Below are positions 50,061 through 61,789 of a DNA stretch of 64,000 bases, piece after piece. Numbering within the stretch: position 1 is the first letter of the stretch; each line of letters starts with the position of its first letter. The notes beneath the pieces were generated by a model. The model worked only from the letters and a program-made list of their open reading frames with translations, had not been told where the DNA came from and made no database searches. Location of the stretch: the NCBI RefSeq assembly GCF_016649425.1, contig NZ_JADRCR010000004.1, forward strand, positions 282,779 to 346,778. The letters run 5' to 3'. Made by a program: the position numbers and the translations under genes. This DNA comes from Limnobaculum allomyrinae (lineage in GTDB: Bacteria > Pseudomonadota > Gammaproteobacteria > Enterobacterales > Enterobacteriaceae).

Positions 50061-50699
<639 letters not shown>

Positions 50700-50724
50700 A
50701 GTTTAGTACCAAAGAGAGGACACA

Positions 50725-51714
50725 ATGCAGGGTTCTGTGACAGAGTTTCTAAAACCACGCCTGGTAGATATCGAGCAAGTGAGTTCGACGCACGCTAAGG
50801 TGACCCTTGAGCCGTTAGAGCGTGGCTTCGGCCATACTTTAGGTAACGCACTGCGCCGCATTCTGCTTTCATCAATGCCGGGTTGTGCGGTAACTGAAGT
50901 TGAGATTGATGGTGTACTACATGAGTACAGCACCAAAGAAGGCGTACAGGAAGATATCCTGGAAATCCTGCTCAACCTGAAAGGGCTGGCGGTGAAAGTT
51001 CATGGTAAAGATGAAGTTATTCTTAGCTTGAATAAGTCTGGCATTGGCCCTGTGACTGCAGCCGACATCACCCATGATGGGGATGTTGAAGTCGTCAAAC
51101 CTCAGCACTTGATCTGCCATCTGACTGACGAAAACGCATCTATTAGTATGCGTATCAAAGTTCAGCGTGGTCGTGGTTATGTGCCGGCTTCTGCCCGTAT
51201 TCATACGGAAGAAGATGAGCGTCCAATTGGTCGTCTGTTGGTTGACGCATGCTACAGCCCAGTAGAGCGTATTGCCTACAATGTTGAAGCAGCGCGTGTA
51301 GAACAGCGTACTGACTTGGATAAGCTGGTCATCGAGATGGAAACTAACGGTACGATTGATCCGGAAGAATCAATTCGTCGTGCGGCTACCATCCTGGCTG
51401 AACAACTTGAAGCTTTCGTTGACTTACGTGATGTACGTCAGCCAGAAGTTAAAGAAGAGAAGCCAGAGTTCGATCCGATCTTGCTACGCCCTGTTGACGA
51501 TCTGGAACTGACTGTCCGCTCCGCTAACTGCCTCAAGGCAGAAGCTATCCACTACATCGGTGATCTGGTACAGCGTACCGAAGTTGAGTTGTTAAAAACT
51601 CCTAACTTGGGTAAAAAATCTCTTACTGAGATTAAAGACGTGCTTGCATCTCGTGGTTTGTCTCTGGGCATGCGCCTGGAAAACTGGCCACCAGCTAGCA
51701 TTGCTGACGAGTAA
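50725..51714 (+). CDS. rpoA: RNA polymerase subunit alpha
   Basis: 329 aa. N-terminal dimerisation domain residues 1-235, linker, and C-terminal domain 250-329 with [17 protein letters not shown] (UP-element and CRP contact surface; Arg265 equivalent in VRSANCLK). It assembles the polymerase and binds UP elements such as those likely in front of rrn P1. Confidence 0.99.
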
Positions 51715-51730
51715 CCGGATCACAGGTTAA

Positions 51731-52141
<411 letters not shown>

Positions 52142-52157
52142 TATTTGTTGCTGAAAG

Positions 52158-52185
52158 AAAAAGCCGGGTTTATCCCGGCTTTTTT
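52158..52185. terminator. alpha operon terminator
   Basis: AAAAAGCCGGG, loop TTTAT, CCCGGC (52174-52179) and six T to 52185; A-run on the other side makes it usable by the convergent gene too. Confidence 0.92.
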
Positions 52186-52221
52186 ACGTCTAGATGTTTA
52201 TTGCATCAAGTTCTCTTCGAG

Positions 52222-53511
52222 TTATGCTTTCTCTGACGTATCGATATTTCGGATCGTTAACGTTTTGTCATTAACTTGATCTAATGTGAAGAATGGAAGA
52301 TATTCTTCCCAGACACCATTATGTACAACGGAGCGATATTCTGCTTTCTTCACACCGTTTTCATCTATTAATTCCCACGTTTGTAGCTCTCCATCTGCTA
52401 ATTTACTGCTGACGGCAACGCGCTGATAACTGGTATTACTGCCAACATGGAATTTATTGGTTTTCCAACGGATGGGTGGATGGGCAGGGAAAGGTTTAGC
52501 ATGATGAAAGCCAAATATATCATCATGAGAGAGAACACTTTGCCGAACCGTAGGCCAAATATATTCACGCAGGAAGTATTGATCGACAAAACGCTTGTGC
52601 GCTTCCTGCTGGCTTAGATATTCACGAGTTGCATCGATAACAGAAGGAATATTTTCATTGTGACAACCGCCCCACAACCCTGCAAGAATCAATTCTGAGT
52701 GAGTAAAGTAATCACGAATATGATGGTACCAGTAATCACTGTTAACCCATTCATCTATAGCCGCCTGTTCGCGTTCAGAAAGCAGTGAGTCAGCATCACG
52801 GATGATGTAGCGTTTAATTTTCGGGTCATCCAACACCAGAAAACGCCACATCAGAGCAGGTAGTGCCTGACGAGTCGCTTCATCAACCTTAATAATGTTT
52901 GCACCAGCCTTGCTTAGACGCTCCTGAATATCCTGAGGAACGGTATCATCCAGATAAAAACGACATTCCCAACCAGGAAACAGGTCTTTGCTAACAATGG
53001 CGTTCATTACTGCTGCTTCACAATAGCGGGGTGCAGAGCCAAATAACGTGAAAGAGATGACATTCTCTTGTGGATTATTTGGATTAAACGGCGGTGGATT
53101 GCCAGCAGGTAATGGGTAAACTTTTCCGGCGCTAAAGATTTTATCAGCTTCTTCAAGTGACATCAGACCATAGCGACGAACTTCTTCAGGACGCCCCAGC
53201 CAGCCACAAACCTCAGTTAATCCATCAATCATGGTTGATGGTAGTTGATTCAGGGGAGCGGTTTTCAGAAGACGTTTATAAAGCTTGTATGACTTTTCAT
53301 ATTCACCGGTACGCATTAAACAAAGTGCATAACTGGCCTGAACATCCTGGTTGCGCGGCATTATTCTCAGTGTGGCTTCAGCCAGCTCTTTACCTTTCTG
53401 GTAATCAGCGTTTCGCATGGCTTCCTGAAATTGGCTGGCCAGTTGATGAAACTGCTGCTCTTGTTTTGCGATTAAATCAGCAGAGCGTCTGTTATTTTGA
53501 ACAGGGCGCAT
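52222..53511 (-). CDS. TPR-containing protein with putative GT-A glycosyltransferase-like domain (unknown)
   Basis: 429 aa from ATG 53509-53511, chosen because TGAGG lies 6 nt upstream; upstream starts at 53523 and 53541 lack good sites. Residues about 20-105 form helical TPR-like repeats (QFQEAMRNADYQKGKELAEA; DVQASYALCLMRTGEYEKSY). The rest looks like a nucleotide-sugar-transferase fold: ECRFYLDDTVPQDIQERL, LMWRFLVLDDPKIKRYIIRDAD with a DxD-type RDAD, and GCHNENIPSV. No signal peptide or membrane helix, so cytoplasmic. I do not recognise a named family. It lies between rplQ and zntR, where E. coli has yhdN, convergent with the alpha operon. Confidence 0.7.
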   Translation of the reverse strand: MRPVQNNRRSADLIAKQEQQFHQLASQFQEAMRNADYQKGKELAEATLRIMPRNQDVQASYALCLMRTGEYEKSYKLYKRLLKTAPLNQLPSTMIDGLTEVCGWLGRPEEVRRYGLMSLEEADKIFSAGKVYPLPAGNPPPFNPNNPQENVISFTLFGSAPRYCEAAVMNAIVSKDLFPGWECRFYLDDTVPQDIQERLSKAGANIIKVDEATRQALPALMWRFLVLDDPKIKRYIIRDADSLLSEREQAAIDEWVNSDYWYHHIRDYFTHSELILAGLWGGCHNENIPSVIDATREYLSQQEAHKRFVDQYFLREYIWPTVRQSVLSHDDIFGFHHAKPFPAHPPIRWKTNKFHVGSNTSYQRVAVSSKLADGELQTWELIDENGVKKAEYRSVVHNGVWEEYLPFFTLDQVNDKTLTIRNIDTSEKA

Positions 53512-53667
53512 GTGATACCTCATATTTGAATTATTCGTCACTTACAAGGCTCTTTATAAAGAGAACTCTTTTTCAAAACGCCGAAAGTGGGTTAGTGGTA
53601 TTCTATATATATCCCTTCATTTTAACATGTGGGATAGGAATTGACGATAAGAAGGGGGAATAGTGCG

Positions 53668-54108
53668 ATGTATCGTATTGGACAGTTGGCGAAGTTAGCC
53701 GGTGTTACGCCAGACACCATTCGTTATTATGAGAAGCAGGGTATGATGTCCCACGATATCCGCTCTGAAGGCGGCTATCGCCTTTATACCGAGCAGGATT
53801 TACAGCGTTTAAAATTCATTCGTTATGCTAAACAGTTGGGTTTTACGCTGGAATCTATAGCTGAATTACTTTCTATCAGAGTTGAACCGGAACAGCATAC
53901 TTGTCAAGAATCTAAGTCTATTGTTCAGGCCAGATTGGATGAAGTGGAAAAGAAGCTAAAAGAGTTGGAACATATGCGTGCATCACTACAAAGATTAAGT
54001 GATGCTTGTTGTGGTAGTGCTCATAGCAGTACCTATTGCTCTATTCTCGAAGCATTAGAGTATGGTGCAACAAATAAGTTGCCGCATATAGATTTAAGAA
54101 CCAGATAG
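53668..54108 (+). CDS. zntR: Zn(II)-responsive MerR-family regulator ZntR
   Basis: 146 aa from ATG 53668. HTH residues 1-70 (MYRIGQLAKLAGVTPDTIRYY), dimerisation coiled coil about 75-112, and zinc ligands Cys79, Cys114, Cys115, His119 and Cys124 at the same numbering as E. coli ZntR. It activates the zinc exporter gene zntA. The 9 upstream codons from TTG 53641 are not part of the family. arfA follows 66 bp downstream. Confidence 0.96.
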   Translation: MYRIGQLAKLAGVTPDTIRYYEKQGMMSHDIRSEGGYRLYTEQDLQRLKFIRYAKQLGFTLESIAELLSIRVEPEQHTCQESKSIVQARLDEVEKKLKELEHMRASLQRLSDACCGSAHSSTYCSILEALEYGATNKLPHIDLRTR

Positions 54109-54174
54109 TCAATGGATTATTTTTATACTATGATGCGCTCGTTTTATAGCCAAAATAAATTAAGTGAGGTTGTT

Positions 54175-54381
54175 ATGGCAAAGTATCAGCACCAAAAAGG
54201 AACTATTCAGGATAATGCGTTGCAGGCTTTATTGCATGATCCGTTGTTTCGACAGCGTATAGAGAAGAATCTGAAAGGGAAGGGAAGCTATCAGCGCAAG
54301 CCAAAACATGCAGGGAAGATAGTACGGGAGGCTGGAGATAAGATGATGGAAAGTGTCTTTTTATCTCCAGCCTTCTGCTAA
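54175..54381 (+). CDS. arfA: Alternative ribosome-rescue factor A
   Basis: 68 codons from ATG 54175: [20 protein letters not shown], then [20 protein letters not shown], nearly identical to the active N-terminal 50 residues of E. coli ArfA. ArfA recruits RF2 to ribosomes stalled on nonstop mRNA when tmRNA is overwhelmed. The tail ([13 protein letters not shown]) differs from E. coli and overlies a 13-bp stem-loop expected to produce truncated, nonstop arfA mRNA, so the full-length protein is probably rare and tmRNA-tagged. Upstream in-frame codons to 54112 are not conserved. Confidence 0.93.
   Translation: MAKYQHQKGTIQDNALQALLHDPLFRQRIEKNLKGKGSYQRKPKHAGKIVREAGDKMMESVFLSPAFC
54329..54373. terminator. 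Stem-loop inside the arfA 3' coding end (RNase III target or terminator)
   Basis: AGGCTGGAGATAA (54329-54341) pairs perfectly with TTATCTCCAGCCT (54361-54373) around a 19-nt loop, ending 8 bp before the arfA stop. In E. coli an analogous hairpin is cut by RNase III to make nonstop mRNA. The structure also lies just past the convergent mscL stop. Confidence 0.85.
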
Positions 54382-54396
54382 TTTACAACTTATAAA

Positions 54397-54798
54397 CTAT
54401 TTTTGCTGTTGCTTTAAGATATCGCGAATATCAGTTAATAGTTTTTCTTCTGTTGTTGGTGCCGGAGGAGCTGCTGGCGGTTGCTCACGACGCACTTTAT
54501 TCATCAGTTTAATCGCCATAAAGATAGCGAAAGCAACAATAATAAAATCAAAAATATTCTGAATGAAAACACCGTAATGCATTACAACGGCTGGAGTATC
54601 TCCCTGAGCAGAACGCAATACCCATTCAAATTGCTTAAAATCTATTCCGCCAATCAATAATCCCAGTGGCGGCATGATGATATCAGATACCAATGACGAT
54701 ACGATTTTACCGAATGCTGCACCAATAATGACACCAACAGCCAGGTCAACAACATTGCCGCGCATAGCGAATTCGCGAAACTCTTTAAGCAGACTCAT
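54397..54798 (-). CDS. mscL: Large-conductance mechanosensitive channel
   Basis: 133 aa from ATG 54796-54798 ([15 protein letters not shown]). TM1 about residues 15-45 with the gate glycines ([19 protein letters not shown]), periplasmic loop, TM2 about 75-100 ([21 protein letters not shown]) and a C-terminal helix bundle. It opens under membrane tension as an osmotic safety valve. The TTG two codons earlier is not used by homologues. Confidence 0.97.
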   Translation of the reverse strand: MSLLKEFREFAMRGNVVDLAVGVIIGAAFGKIVSSLVSDIIMPPLGLLIGGIDFKQFEWVLRSAQGDTPAVVMHYGVFIQNIFDFIIVAFAIFMAIKLMNKVRREQPPAAPPAPTTEEKLLTDIRDILKQQQK

Positions 54799-54917
54799 AT
54801 TCAATTACCTTTAATTCAACGTGTGTTATAAGCATAACAATCGAACGGCATTTTTCCAGATAAACGAGGAAAAATATAGGCTTATTACTCTAATTATGGT
54901 GAATAAGCCCTGTATTA

Positions 54918-56294
54918 TCAGAGGAAGAATGGGCTTGGTTGGAATAACCGTTCAACATCAGAAATATATTTTTTATCAGCCAGAAACATGATGACGTGGT
55001 CGCCTTGCTCAATAACTGTTGTTCTGTCAGCAATAATGACATCGTTTCCACGAACAAGCGCTCCGATGGTGGTGCCTGGTGGTAACTTGATATTTTCAAG
55101 CTGGCGGCCAACAACTTTAGATGTGGTTTCATCACCATGAGCAATAGCCTCTATGGCTTCAGCAACCCCACGACGTAACGTAGAAACGCTGACGATATCC
55201 GCTTTTCTGACATGCCCTAATAGCGCGGAAATAGTAGCCTGCTGAGGTGAAACCGCAATATCGATAACACTACCTTGAACCAGATCGATATAAGCATGGC
55301 GTTGAATCAGCACAATCACTTTTTTAGCCCCCAAACGCTTGGCCAACATGGCTGACATAATGTTGGCTTCATCGTCATTGGTAAGGGCGATAAATAGATC
55401 TATTTGTTCAATATGTTCTTCTGACAGTAACTCCTGATCAGATGCGTCACCACAAAACACTACTGTATCTTGCAGTATTTCAGCTAATTCAGCCGCGCGC
55501 TCAGCATCCCGTTCGATAAGTTTGACGCTATAGTCTTTCTCTAAACGTTTAGCGAGGCCAGCACCTACGTTTCCCCCTCCAACGATCATTAATCGCTTAT
55601 AGGGCTTTTCCAGACGCTGTAATTCACTCATTACCGCACGAATGTTTTCAGAAGCGGCAACGAAGAACACTTCATCACCTGCTTCAATAATAGTGGAGGC
55701 CTGTGGGCGAATTGGACGATCCTGACGAAATATCGCGGCCACGCGAGTTTCGATATGGGGCATATGTTCACGCAGAGATGACAATGCATTACCGACTAAT
55801 GGGCCACCATAATAGGCATTAACGCCAGCAATACTGACCTTACCTTCGGCGAAATTCACAACCTGTAAAGCACCAGGATATTCAACTAATTTATATACGT
55901 AATCAGTAACCAGTTGCTCAGGTGAAATTATATGATCAACAGGAATAACTTCAGGTTCAAACAGCTTATCTTCTTCACGGATGTATTCCGGTGAGCGGAT
56001 ACGGGCAATACGGTTTGGCGTATTAAACAAAGAATAGGCAATCTGGCAGGCCACCATATTGATTTCGTCAGAGTTAGTGACGGCTACCAGCATATCAGCA
56101 TCGTCAGCTCCGGCCTCTCGTAATACTCGGGGATGGCAGGCATGCCCCTGTACTACACGCAGATCAAACTTATCCTGTAATTGACGTAAGCGAACAATAT
56201 TATTATCAACCAGAGTAATATCGTTATTTTCACCGACCAGATTTTCTGCCAGTGTGCCACCAACCTGACCTGCACCGAGAATGATAATTTTCAT
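54918..56294 (-). CDS. trkA: Trk system potassium uptake protein TrkA
   Basis: 458 aa peripheral NAD-binding regulator. Two tandem RCK_N/RCK_C modules: [16 protein letters not shown] at residue 3 and [16 protein letters not shown] near 236. It controls TrkH/TrkG potassium transport. Position between rsmB and mscL is as in E. coli. Confidence 0.98.
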   Translation of the reverse strand: MKIIILGAGQVGGTLAENLVGENNDITLVDNNIVRLRQLQDKFDLRVVQGHACHPRVLREAGADDADMLVAVTNSDEINMVACQIAYSLFNTPNRIARIRSPEYIREEDKLFEPEVIPVDHIISPEQLVTDYVYKLVEYPGALQVVNFAEGKVSIAGVNAYYGGPLVGNALSSLREHMPHIETRVAAIFRQDRPIRPQASTIIEAGDEVFFVAASENIRAVMSELQRLEKPYKRLMIVGGGNVGAGLAKRLEKDYSVKLIERDAERAAELAEILQDTVVFCGDASDQELLSEEHIEQIDLFIALTNDDEANIMSAMLAKRLGAKKVIVLIQRHAYIDLVQGSVIDIAVSPQQATISALLGHVRKADIVSVSTLRRGVAEAIEAIAHGDETTSKVVGRQLENIKLPPGTTIGALVRGNDVIIADRTTVIEQGDHVIMFLADKKYISDVERLFQPSPFFL

Positions 56295-56339
56295 TTTTTT
56301 CTCTTTTTAGCGCCGAAGATATTTTGTTACTGATTTTGC

Positions 56340-57629
56340 TTATGCTTTTATCAGTTTGGCATAAAAAAATCCGTCACCACCATCAGGTGAAGGTAAATTT
56401 TGTCGATAGGGCGATTGTGAATCACCAATATTCACCAATTTAGCATCACTATGATTTTGGATAAAATCATCAATTTGCAATTTATTCTCTTCAGGAAGAA
56501 TAGAACAGGTTGCATAAATCATAGTTCCACCTGACTTTAACTGTGGCCAGATGGCATTAATAATCTGTTTTTGTAGCGAGACTAATTCGTCAATATCACT
56601 GTTACGGCGCAACCACTTGATATCCGGGTGACGTCGAATCACGCCTGTGGCAGAGCATGGCGCATCTAACAAGATACGATCGTATATTTGGCCATTACTC
56701 CAGACCTGTGGTTCACGGCCATCTCCGGCAATGACAGTCGCTTGTTGATTCAGACGGATCAGATTTTCAGTTACGCGTTTCAGGCGTCCTTCATCGACAT
56801 CAACAGCAATGACTTTAGCTTCCGGCGCGGCTTCCAGTATATGTGTGGTTTTACCACCAGGAGCTGCGCACAGATCCAGAATAATTTCACCATTCTGTGG
56901 TTCGAGAAGAGATACACAACCTTGAGCAGACGCATCCTGAACCGTAACCCATCCCTGTTCAAATCCAGGTAAAATCGTAACGGAGCAAGGGGCAGCTAAA
57001 CGCAAAGCGTCAGAATAATCAGGATGAGGGAAAGCTTCTATACCTGCTTGCTGTAATAATTGCAGGTATTGTTCGCATGTATGATGCTGGCGATTTACTC
57101 GTAACCACATCGGTGGTTTTTGGTTATTCGCATCGATAATGGCCTGCCACTGTTGTGGATAGGCGAGCTGTATTCGCTGTAAAAGCCATCCGGGGTGCAA
57201 GAAGCGACCATTTTGAGATTGAAATTGCTCGGTCATTACCTGTTGCTGGCGTTGAAATTGGCGCATTACGCCGTTGATCAAACCTTTCATTTGCGGACGT
57301 TTCAGCACAATTGCGCCATTTACTGTTTCTGCAACAGCGGCATGAGCAGGAATCCGGGTATATAGCAGTTGGTAGAGGCCAATCATTAGCAGATAGTGTA
57401 ATGGCCTTTGTTTGCCGGTCATCACTTTTGCCATCAGTTGCTGTACATACCATTCGAGTTCAGGTAGAACGCGCAGCGTACCAAAACAGAGCTCCTGCAA
57501 CAGTGATTTATCTTTATCAGAAATGTTTTTTTGATATTCAGGAAGTACTGTGCTGAGGGATTGTCCCTTATCCAGAACCTGACTAATAGCGGTGGCAGCA
57601 ATAGCCCGAAGATTATATTTGTTATTCAT
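56340..57629 (-). CDS. rsmB: 16S rRNA m5C967 methyltransferase
   Basis: 429 aa. NusB-like RNA-binding domain residues 1-140, then a class I SAM methyltransferase: [13 protein letters not shown] (SAM loop), [18 protein letters not shown] and [14 protein letters not shown] with the two catalytic Cys of m5C enzymes. Methylates C967 of 16S rRNA. Part of def-fmt-rsmB-trkA. Confidence 0.97.
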   Translation of the reverse strand: MNNKYNLRAIAATAISQVLDKGQSLSTVLPEYQKNISDKDKSLLQELCFGTLRVLPELEWYVQQLMAKVMTGKQRPLHYLLMIGLYQLLYTRIPAHAAVAETVNGAIVLKRPQMKGLINGVMRQFQRQQQVMTEQFQSQNGRFLHPGWLLQRIQLAYPQQWQAIIDANNQKPPMWLRVNRQHHTCEQYLQLLQQAGIEAFPHPDYSDALRLAAPCSVTILPGFEQGWVTVQDASAQGCVSLLEPQNGEIILDLCAAPGGKTTHILEAAPEAKVIAVDVDEGRLKRVTENLIRLNQQATVIAGDGREPQVWSNGQIYDRILLDAPCSATGVIRRHPDIKWLRRNSDIDELVSLQKQIINAIWPQLKSGGTMIYATCSILPEENKLQIDDFIQNHSDAKLVNIGDSQSPYRQNLPSPDGGDGFFYAKLIKA

Positions 57630-57696
57630 AGAAAGTGGACCGAGCCATTATTAGGCTATTCATAACTGTGCTGGTCAGGATGACCAGCACCTGAAA

Positions 57697-58644
57697 TCAG
57701 GCTAATCGATGACCTGAAATAAACCACTCCCGGCGAGAATTTAGCAAATCCTGAGCGGACATGGCTTTTTTACCGGCAGGCTGAAGTTGAGTGATATTTA
57801 AAATACCTTGAGCGGTAGCAACCTGAATACCTGATTTACTGGCTTCAAGGATAGTACCGGGCTCTGCCTGAGTACTATCTTCAATGACATCAGCAGCCCA
57901 GACCTTTATCGGTTGATCATCAATAATGAAATAGCTGACAGGCCACGGATTAAAGGCACGAATACAACGTTCTAACTGAGCGGCTGAGAGCGACCAGTCA
58001 AGCTTAGCCTCTTCTTTGCTCAGCTTATCGGCGTAGTTAGCCAATGCATCATCCTGCTTTTCAGCCTTGATAGAGCCTTCTGCCAGTCCCGTCAGTGTAT
58101 TGAGTAAGCCTTCCGGGCCCAATTTAGCCAGCTTGTCATATAAGGTAGCGCTGGTATCTTCAGATAAGATAGGGCAGGTGAGCTTGTATAGCATATCGCC
58201 AGTATCAAGCCCTTCATCCATTTGCATAATGGTGATACCAGTTTCACTGTCTCCCGCCCACAATGAACGCTGAATCGGTGCAGCACCACGCCAGCGAGGC
58301 AATAGCGAACCATGCACATTGATACAGCCTAATCTTGGCATATTTAATACCGCCAGAGGCAGGATTAACCCATAGGCTACAACAACCATGATATCAGCAT
58401 TAAGCTGTGCAACTAATTGCTGATTCTCTTCTGGCCGCAATGATTTGGGCTGAAATACCGGGATGTTATGTTGCTCAGCCAACTGTTTAACCGGGCTTGG
58501 TGTCAGTTTGTTGCCTCTACCTGCAGGGCGGTCGGGCTGAGTGAATACGCCAACGATTTGATGATGAGAAGAGAGCAGCGCGTCTAAATGACGCGCTGCA
58601 AAATCAGGTGTGCCGGCAAAAATAATTCGCAAAGGTTGAGACAC
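57697..58644 (-). CDS. fmt: Methionyl-tRNA formyltransferase
   Basis: 315 aa from GTG 58642-58644. Formyltransferase core with [18 protein letters not shown] and the catalytic Asn/His/Asp set ([20 protein letters not shown]), followed by a C-terminal OB-like domain. Makes fMet-tRNA for initiation. Pairs with def immediately upstream. Confidence 0.98.
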   Translation of the reverse strand: MSQPLRIIFAGTPDFAARHLDALLSSHHQIVGVFTQPDRPAGRGNKLTPSPVKQLAEQHNIPVFQPKSLRPEENQQLVAQLNADIMVVVAYGLILPLAVLNMPRLGCINVHGSLLPRWRGAAPIQRSLWAGDSETGITIMQMDEGLDTGDMLYKLTCPILSEDTSATLYDKLAKLGPEGLLNTLTGLAEGSIKAEKQDDALANYADKLSKEEAKLDWSLSAAQLERCIRAFNPWPVSYFIIDDQPIKVWAADVIEDSTQAEPGTILEASKSGIQVATAQGILNITQLQPAGKKAMSAQDLLNSRREWFISGHRLA

Positions 58645-58686
58645 TACAATTTCCTACCGTATCTGATGAGTTAAGTCGCTACACGG

Positions 58687-59199
58687 TTACTGTGAGCGAG
58701 CTTCTTGTCGGGCAATTTTTTCTAATTTTTGACGGATTCTCTGGCGCTTAAGCGGAGAAAGATAATCCACAAACAGTTTACCTTCCAGATGATCCATTTC
58801 ATGTTGAATACAGATAGCCAACAGGTCATCCGCTTCTAATTCGAAAGGTTTTCCATCGCGATCTAAAGCACGAATTTTGATCTGCTCTGCTCGTGGTACA
58901 AAACCTCTGGATTCGGGTACAGAAAGACAGCCTTCTTCGATACCTGTTTCACCCGCTTTTTGCAGTACTTCCGGATTTATAATAACGAAATGCTCATCGC
59001 GATTTTCTGAAACATCGATCACGATAATACGCTGGTGAATATTTACTTGCGTTGCAGCAAGGCCGATACCTTCTTCGGCATACATCGTTTCCAGCATATC
59101 ATCGACGATCTGCTGTATCTCTGGCGTAACTTCCGCAACCGGTTTGGCTTTAATGCGTAGTCTTTCATCGGGAAAATGTAATACAGGTAATACTGCCAT
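58687..59199 (-). CDS. def: Peptide deformylase
   Basis: 170 aa metalloenzyme with all three motifs: GIGLAATQ (motif 1), EEGCLSVP with the metal-binding Cys (motif 2), and [14 protein letters not shown] with two His ligands and catalytic Glu (motif 3). Removes N-terminal formyl groups. The 293 bp to dprA contain the divergent promoters, not resolved by eye. Confidence 0.98.
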   Translation of the reverse strand: MAVLPVLHFPDERLRIKAKPVAEVTPEIQQIVDDMLETMYAEEGIGLAATQVNIHQRIIVIDVSENRDEHFVIINPEVLQKAGETGIEEGCLSVPESRGFVPRAEQIKIRALDRDGKPFELEADDLLAICIQHEMDHLEGKLFVDYLSPLKRQRIRQKLEKIARQEARSQ

Positions 59200-59492
59200 A
59201 TCTCTTTAAATCACCAATTAATGGATAAAATATCATGCTTATATTCTAGACCTTTCCGATGATGATTGACAGTATCAGTCAACTATTGAAGTGATAGATA
59301 ACCTGATGGCAGTAGGTTTGCTGAATATTCAGTGTTCATAAATGCAGGCTTTCACGAAGAATTAAGTCGTATGAGGAATGTTGTAATCATATTCATGAGA
59401 ACATTACTGAAATAGGTGATTTTTGCACTCGGTTTTGATGATTTTTCATTTTAATCTGACAAACAGGCTTATGGCACGGTGCAGGTAATTAA

Positions 59493-60593
59493 ATGGACAG
59501 GGATGAGTGGTGGCTAAGATTGCTGATGATATCAGGACAAAAACTTCCTTATATCCGACGGCTAAGAAATGTAGAACCATCGCAGATTGTTTTTAGCGAA
59601 CAGCTTTTACCATTACTGGGCTTTAGTCCTCAACAAGCCGAAGCATTTTTGCAGGTGGATCCACATCAGCTAATAAGAAACCTCAAATGGTTAGAAGGGG
59701 AGGACTGCCATTTAGTTACTTATATTGACCCCGAATACCCGGATCTTCTACGAAATATCTCTTCTGCTCCATTAGCTTTATTCATTCGGGGAGAAAGAGG
59801 TAATTTAGCCAAGCCTCAACTGGCGATAGTCGGTAGTCGCCATTACAGTCATTATGGCCAAATTTGGGCCAGTTATTTTTCACAACAGCTGGCCGCTAGC
59901 GGATTGATAATAACCAGTGGCTTAGCGGTAGGTATTGATGGCATTAGCCATCAGGGGGCTTTGGCTGTGGGAGGAATTACAATAGCCGTTTTGGGAAGTG
60001 GGCTTGCCAGGCTTCATCCGCGCAGTCATACGGGGTTAGCCCAAAAGATATTGGAAAATCAGGGCACATTAGTTTCTGAGTTTTTACCTTTTGAAGCGCC
60101 AAGGGCTGAGTATTTTCCCCGGCGAAATCGCATCATCAGTGGTCTGTGTTTGGGAGTATTAGTCATTGAAGCGGGTTTACGTAGTGGTTCATTGATTACT
60201 GCAAAATATGCTTTGGAGCAAGGCAGGGAAGTGTTTGCGATCCCTGGGCCATTAGATAGCCGTAACAGTGAAGGAGCACATAGCCTGATTCAGCAAGGTG
60301 CCCTGTTGGTTGCTCAACCAGAAGATATTATCGAAAATCTTAACAGCTCATTATGTTGGATAGCACCATTGTCGCCAGAGACTTCAATTGAGCCAGTTCC
60401 TTTGTTAATGAATTTGGATTGCCCATTAGCGGATTCACCATTGTATTCACATGTTAGTCATCAGCCGATTTCTGTTGATGTTATTGCGGAGAAAATGTCT
60501 TTATCAGTTACTGAGGTGATGATCCAATTGCTGGAGCTGGAATTGTCCGGCGCAGTACAGGTAGTTCAGGGAGGATATATTAGAGTAAGGTAA
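59493..60593 (+). CDS. dprA: DNA-processing protein DprA (Smf)
   Basis: 366 aa. Extended Rossmann domain residues about 75-285 with IVGSRHYSHYG, SGLAVGIDGISHQGAL, VLGSGLARLHPRSH and EFLPFEAPRAEYFPRRNRI, then a C-terminal winged-helix domain. DprA loads RecA on incoming single-stranded DNA in transformable species; in enterobacteria its role is uncertain. In E. coli smg follows; here only 77 bp separate dprA from yrdD and smg is absent. Confidence 0.96.
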   Translation: MDRDEWWLRLLMISGQKLPYIRRLRNVEPSQIVFSEQLLPLLGFSPQQAEAFLQVDPHQLIRNLKWLEGEDCHLVTYIDPEYPDLLRNISSAPLALFIRGERGNLAKPQLAIVGSRHYSHYGQIWASYFSQQLAASGLIITSGLAVGIDGISHQGALAVGGITIAVLGSGLARLHPRSHTGLAQKILENQGTLVSEFLPFEAPRAEYFPRRNRIISGLCLGVLVIEAGLRSGSLITAKYALEQGREVFAIPGPLDSRNSEGAHSLIQQGALLVAQPEDIIENLNSSLCWIAPLSPETSIEPVPLLMNLDCPLADSPLYSHVSHQPISVDVIAEKMSLSVTEVMIQLLELELSGAVQVVQGGYIRVR

Positions 60594-60670
60594 AGATGGG
60601 GATATAAAAATGGTTTTAATCAGGTAGACTGTAGATATAAATCGGCTTTAAAACGATTAGCAGTGAGGCT

Positions 60671-61222
60671 ATGAGCAAAACAGCATTATTTACAGGAAAA
60701 AGTGAAGAGCTCTGTCCCGAATGTGGTGCGCCATTAGTTATCCGCACGGGAAAACAGGGGCCATTTCAGGGATGCTCACGCTATCCTGAATGTACTTATA
60801 TTCACTCGTTGACATCGCAAAGCGATGGTCATGTTGTGAAAGTACTGGAGGGGCAAAATTGCCCCCAATGTGGTGAAACTCTGGTGCTACGTCAGGGGCG
60901 CTACGGCATGTTTATTGGTTGTAGCAGTTATCCTGACTGCGAATATATCGCGGTGATTGATAAACCTGATGAAACTCAGATCGCTTGTCCGCAGTGTAAG
61001 CAAGGAAAATTACTACAGCGGAAGTCTCGTTATGGTAAGGTTTTTCATGCCTGCGATCGTTATCCTGAATGTCAATTTGCGCTTAATCATACGCCTGTGG
61101 CTGGAATCTGCCCAATATGCAGCTATCCTCTTTTGATGGAAAAACGCACCTCCAGAGGTAATCGCCTGTTTTGTGCAAGTAAAGTGTGCGGAAAAGAAGT
61201 TTCGACAGAGAAAGATGACTGA
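60671..61222 (+). CDS. yrdD: Topoisomerase-type zinc-finger protein YrdD
   Basis: 183 aa made of four zinc-ribbon modules related to the C-terminus of topoisomerase [61 protein letters not shown] and [12 protein letters not shown], with paired downstream Cys ([31 protein letters not shown]). Probably binds single-stranded nucleic acid; no catalytic domain. Overlaps tsaC by 8 bp. Confidence 0.93.
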   Translation: MSKTALFTGKSEELCPECGAPLVIRTGKQGPFQGCSRYPECTYIHSLTSQSDGHVVKVLEGQNCPQCGETLVLRQGRYGMFIGCSSYPDCEYIAVIDKPDETQIACPQCKQGKLLQRKSRYGKVFHACDRYPECQFALNHTPVAGICPICSYPLLMEKRTSRGNRLFCASKVCGKEVSTEKDD

Positions 61223-61772
61223 TAATTTAGCATTTATAGTAAAGCAACTTCAGCAGAAACACGTTGTAGCTTATCCAACTGAAGCCGTATTTGGGCTGGG
61301 TTGCGATCCAGACGATCAATCAGCAGTAGAACATCTTCTGCAACTAAAGCAGCGATCGTGGGAGAAAGGGCTAATACTGATTGCTGCAAATTATGAGCAA
61401 TTGCAGCCCTACATCGATGATACACAGCTCACGTCTGAACAAAAATCTACAATGTTTTCCAGTTGGCCGGGGCCTGTAACCTGGGTAATACCTGCGCGTT
61501 CTTCTACACCGAAATGGTTGACTGGAAAGTTTAACTCACTGGCGGTCAGAGTTAGTGACCACTTACTGGTGCAGGAACTTTGTCAGGCGTTTGGCAAGCC
61601 TCTGGTATCAACCAGTGCTAATTTGAGTGGGTTGGAGCCGTGTAAAACAGAACATTGTGTTCTGCAACAATTTGGTGATAGCTTTCCAGTATTGAAAGGA
61701 TTGGTGGGTGGTCGTCAAAAACCGTCAGAAATCCGGGACGTATTAACCGGAAAACTATACAGACAGGGATAA
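61215..61772 (+). CDS. tsaC: Threonylcarbamoyl-AMP synthase TsaC
   Basis: 185 aa from ATG 61215, YrdC/Sua5 fold. [35 protein letters not shown] and [12 protein letters not shown] are the substrate-binding segments. First step of t6A37 tRNA modification. Upstream in-frame codons to 61173 lie inside yrdD and are not conserved. Confidence 0.97.
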   Translation: MTDNLAFIVKQLQQKHVVAYPTEAVFGLGCDPDDQSAVEHLLQLKQRSWEKGLILIAANYEQLQPYIDDTQLTSEQKSTMFSSWPGPVTWVIPARSSTPKWLTGKFNSLAVRVSDHLLVQELCQAFGKPLVSTSANLSGLEPCKTEHCVLQQFGDSFPVLKGLVGGRQKPSEIRDVLTGKLYRQG

Positions 61773-61789
61773 TTATTCTCAGGGGTTTT

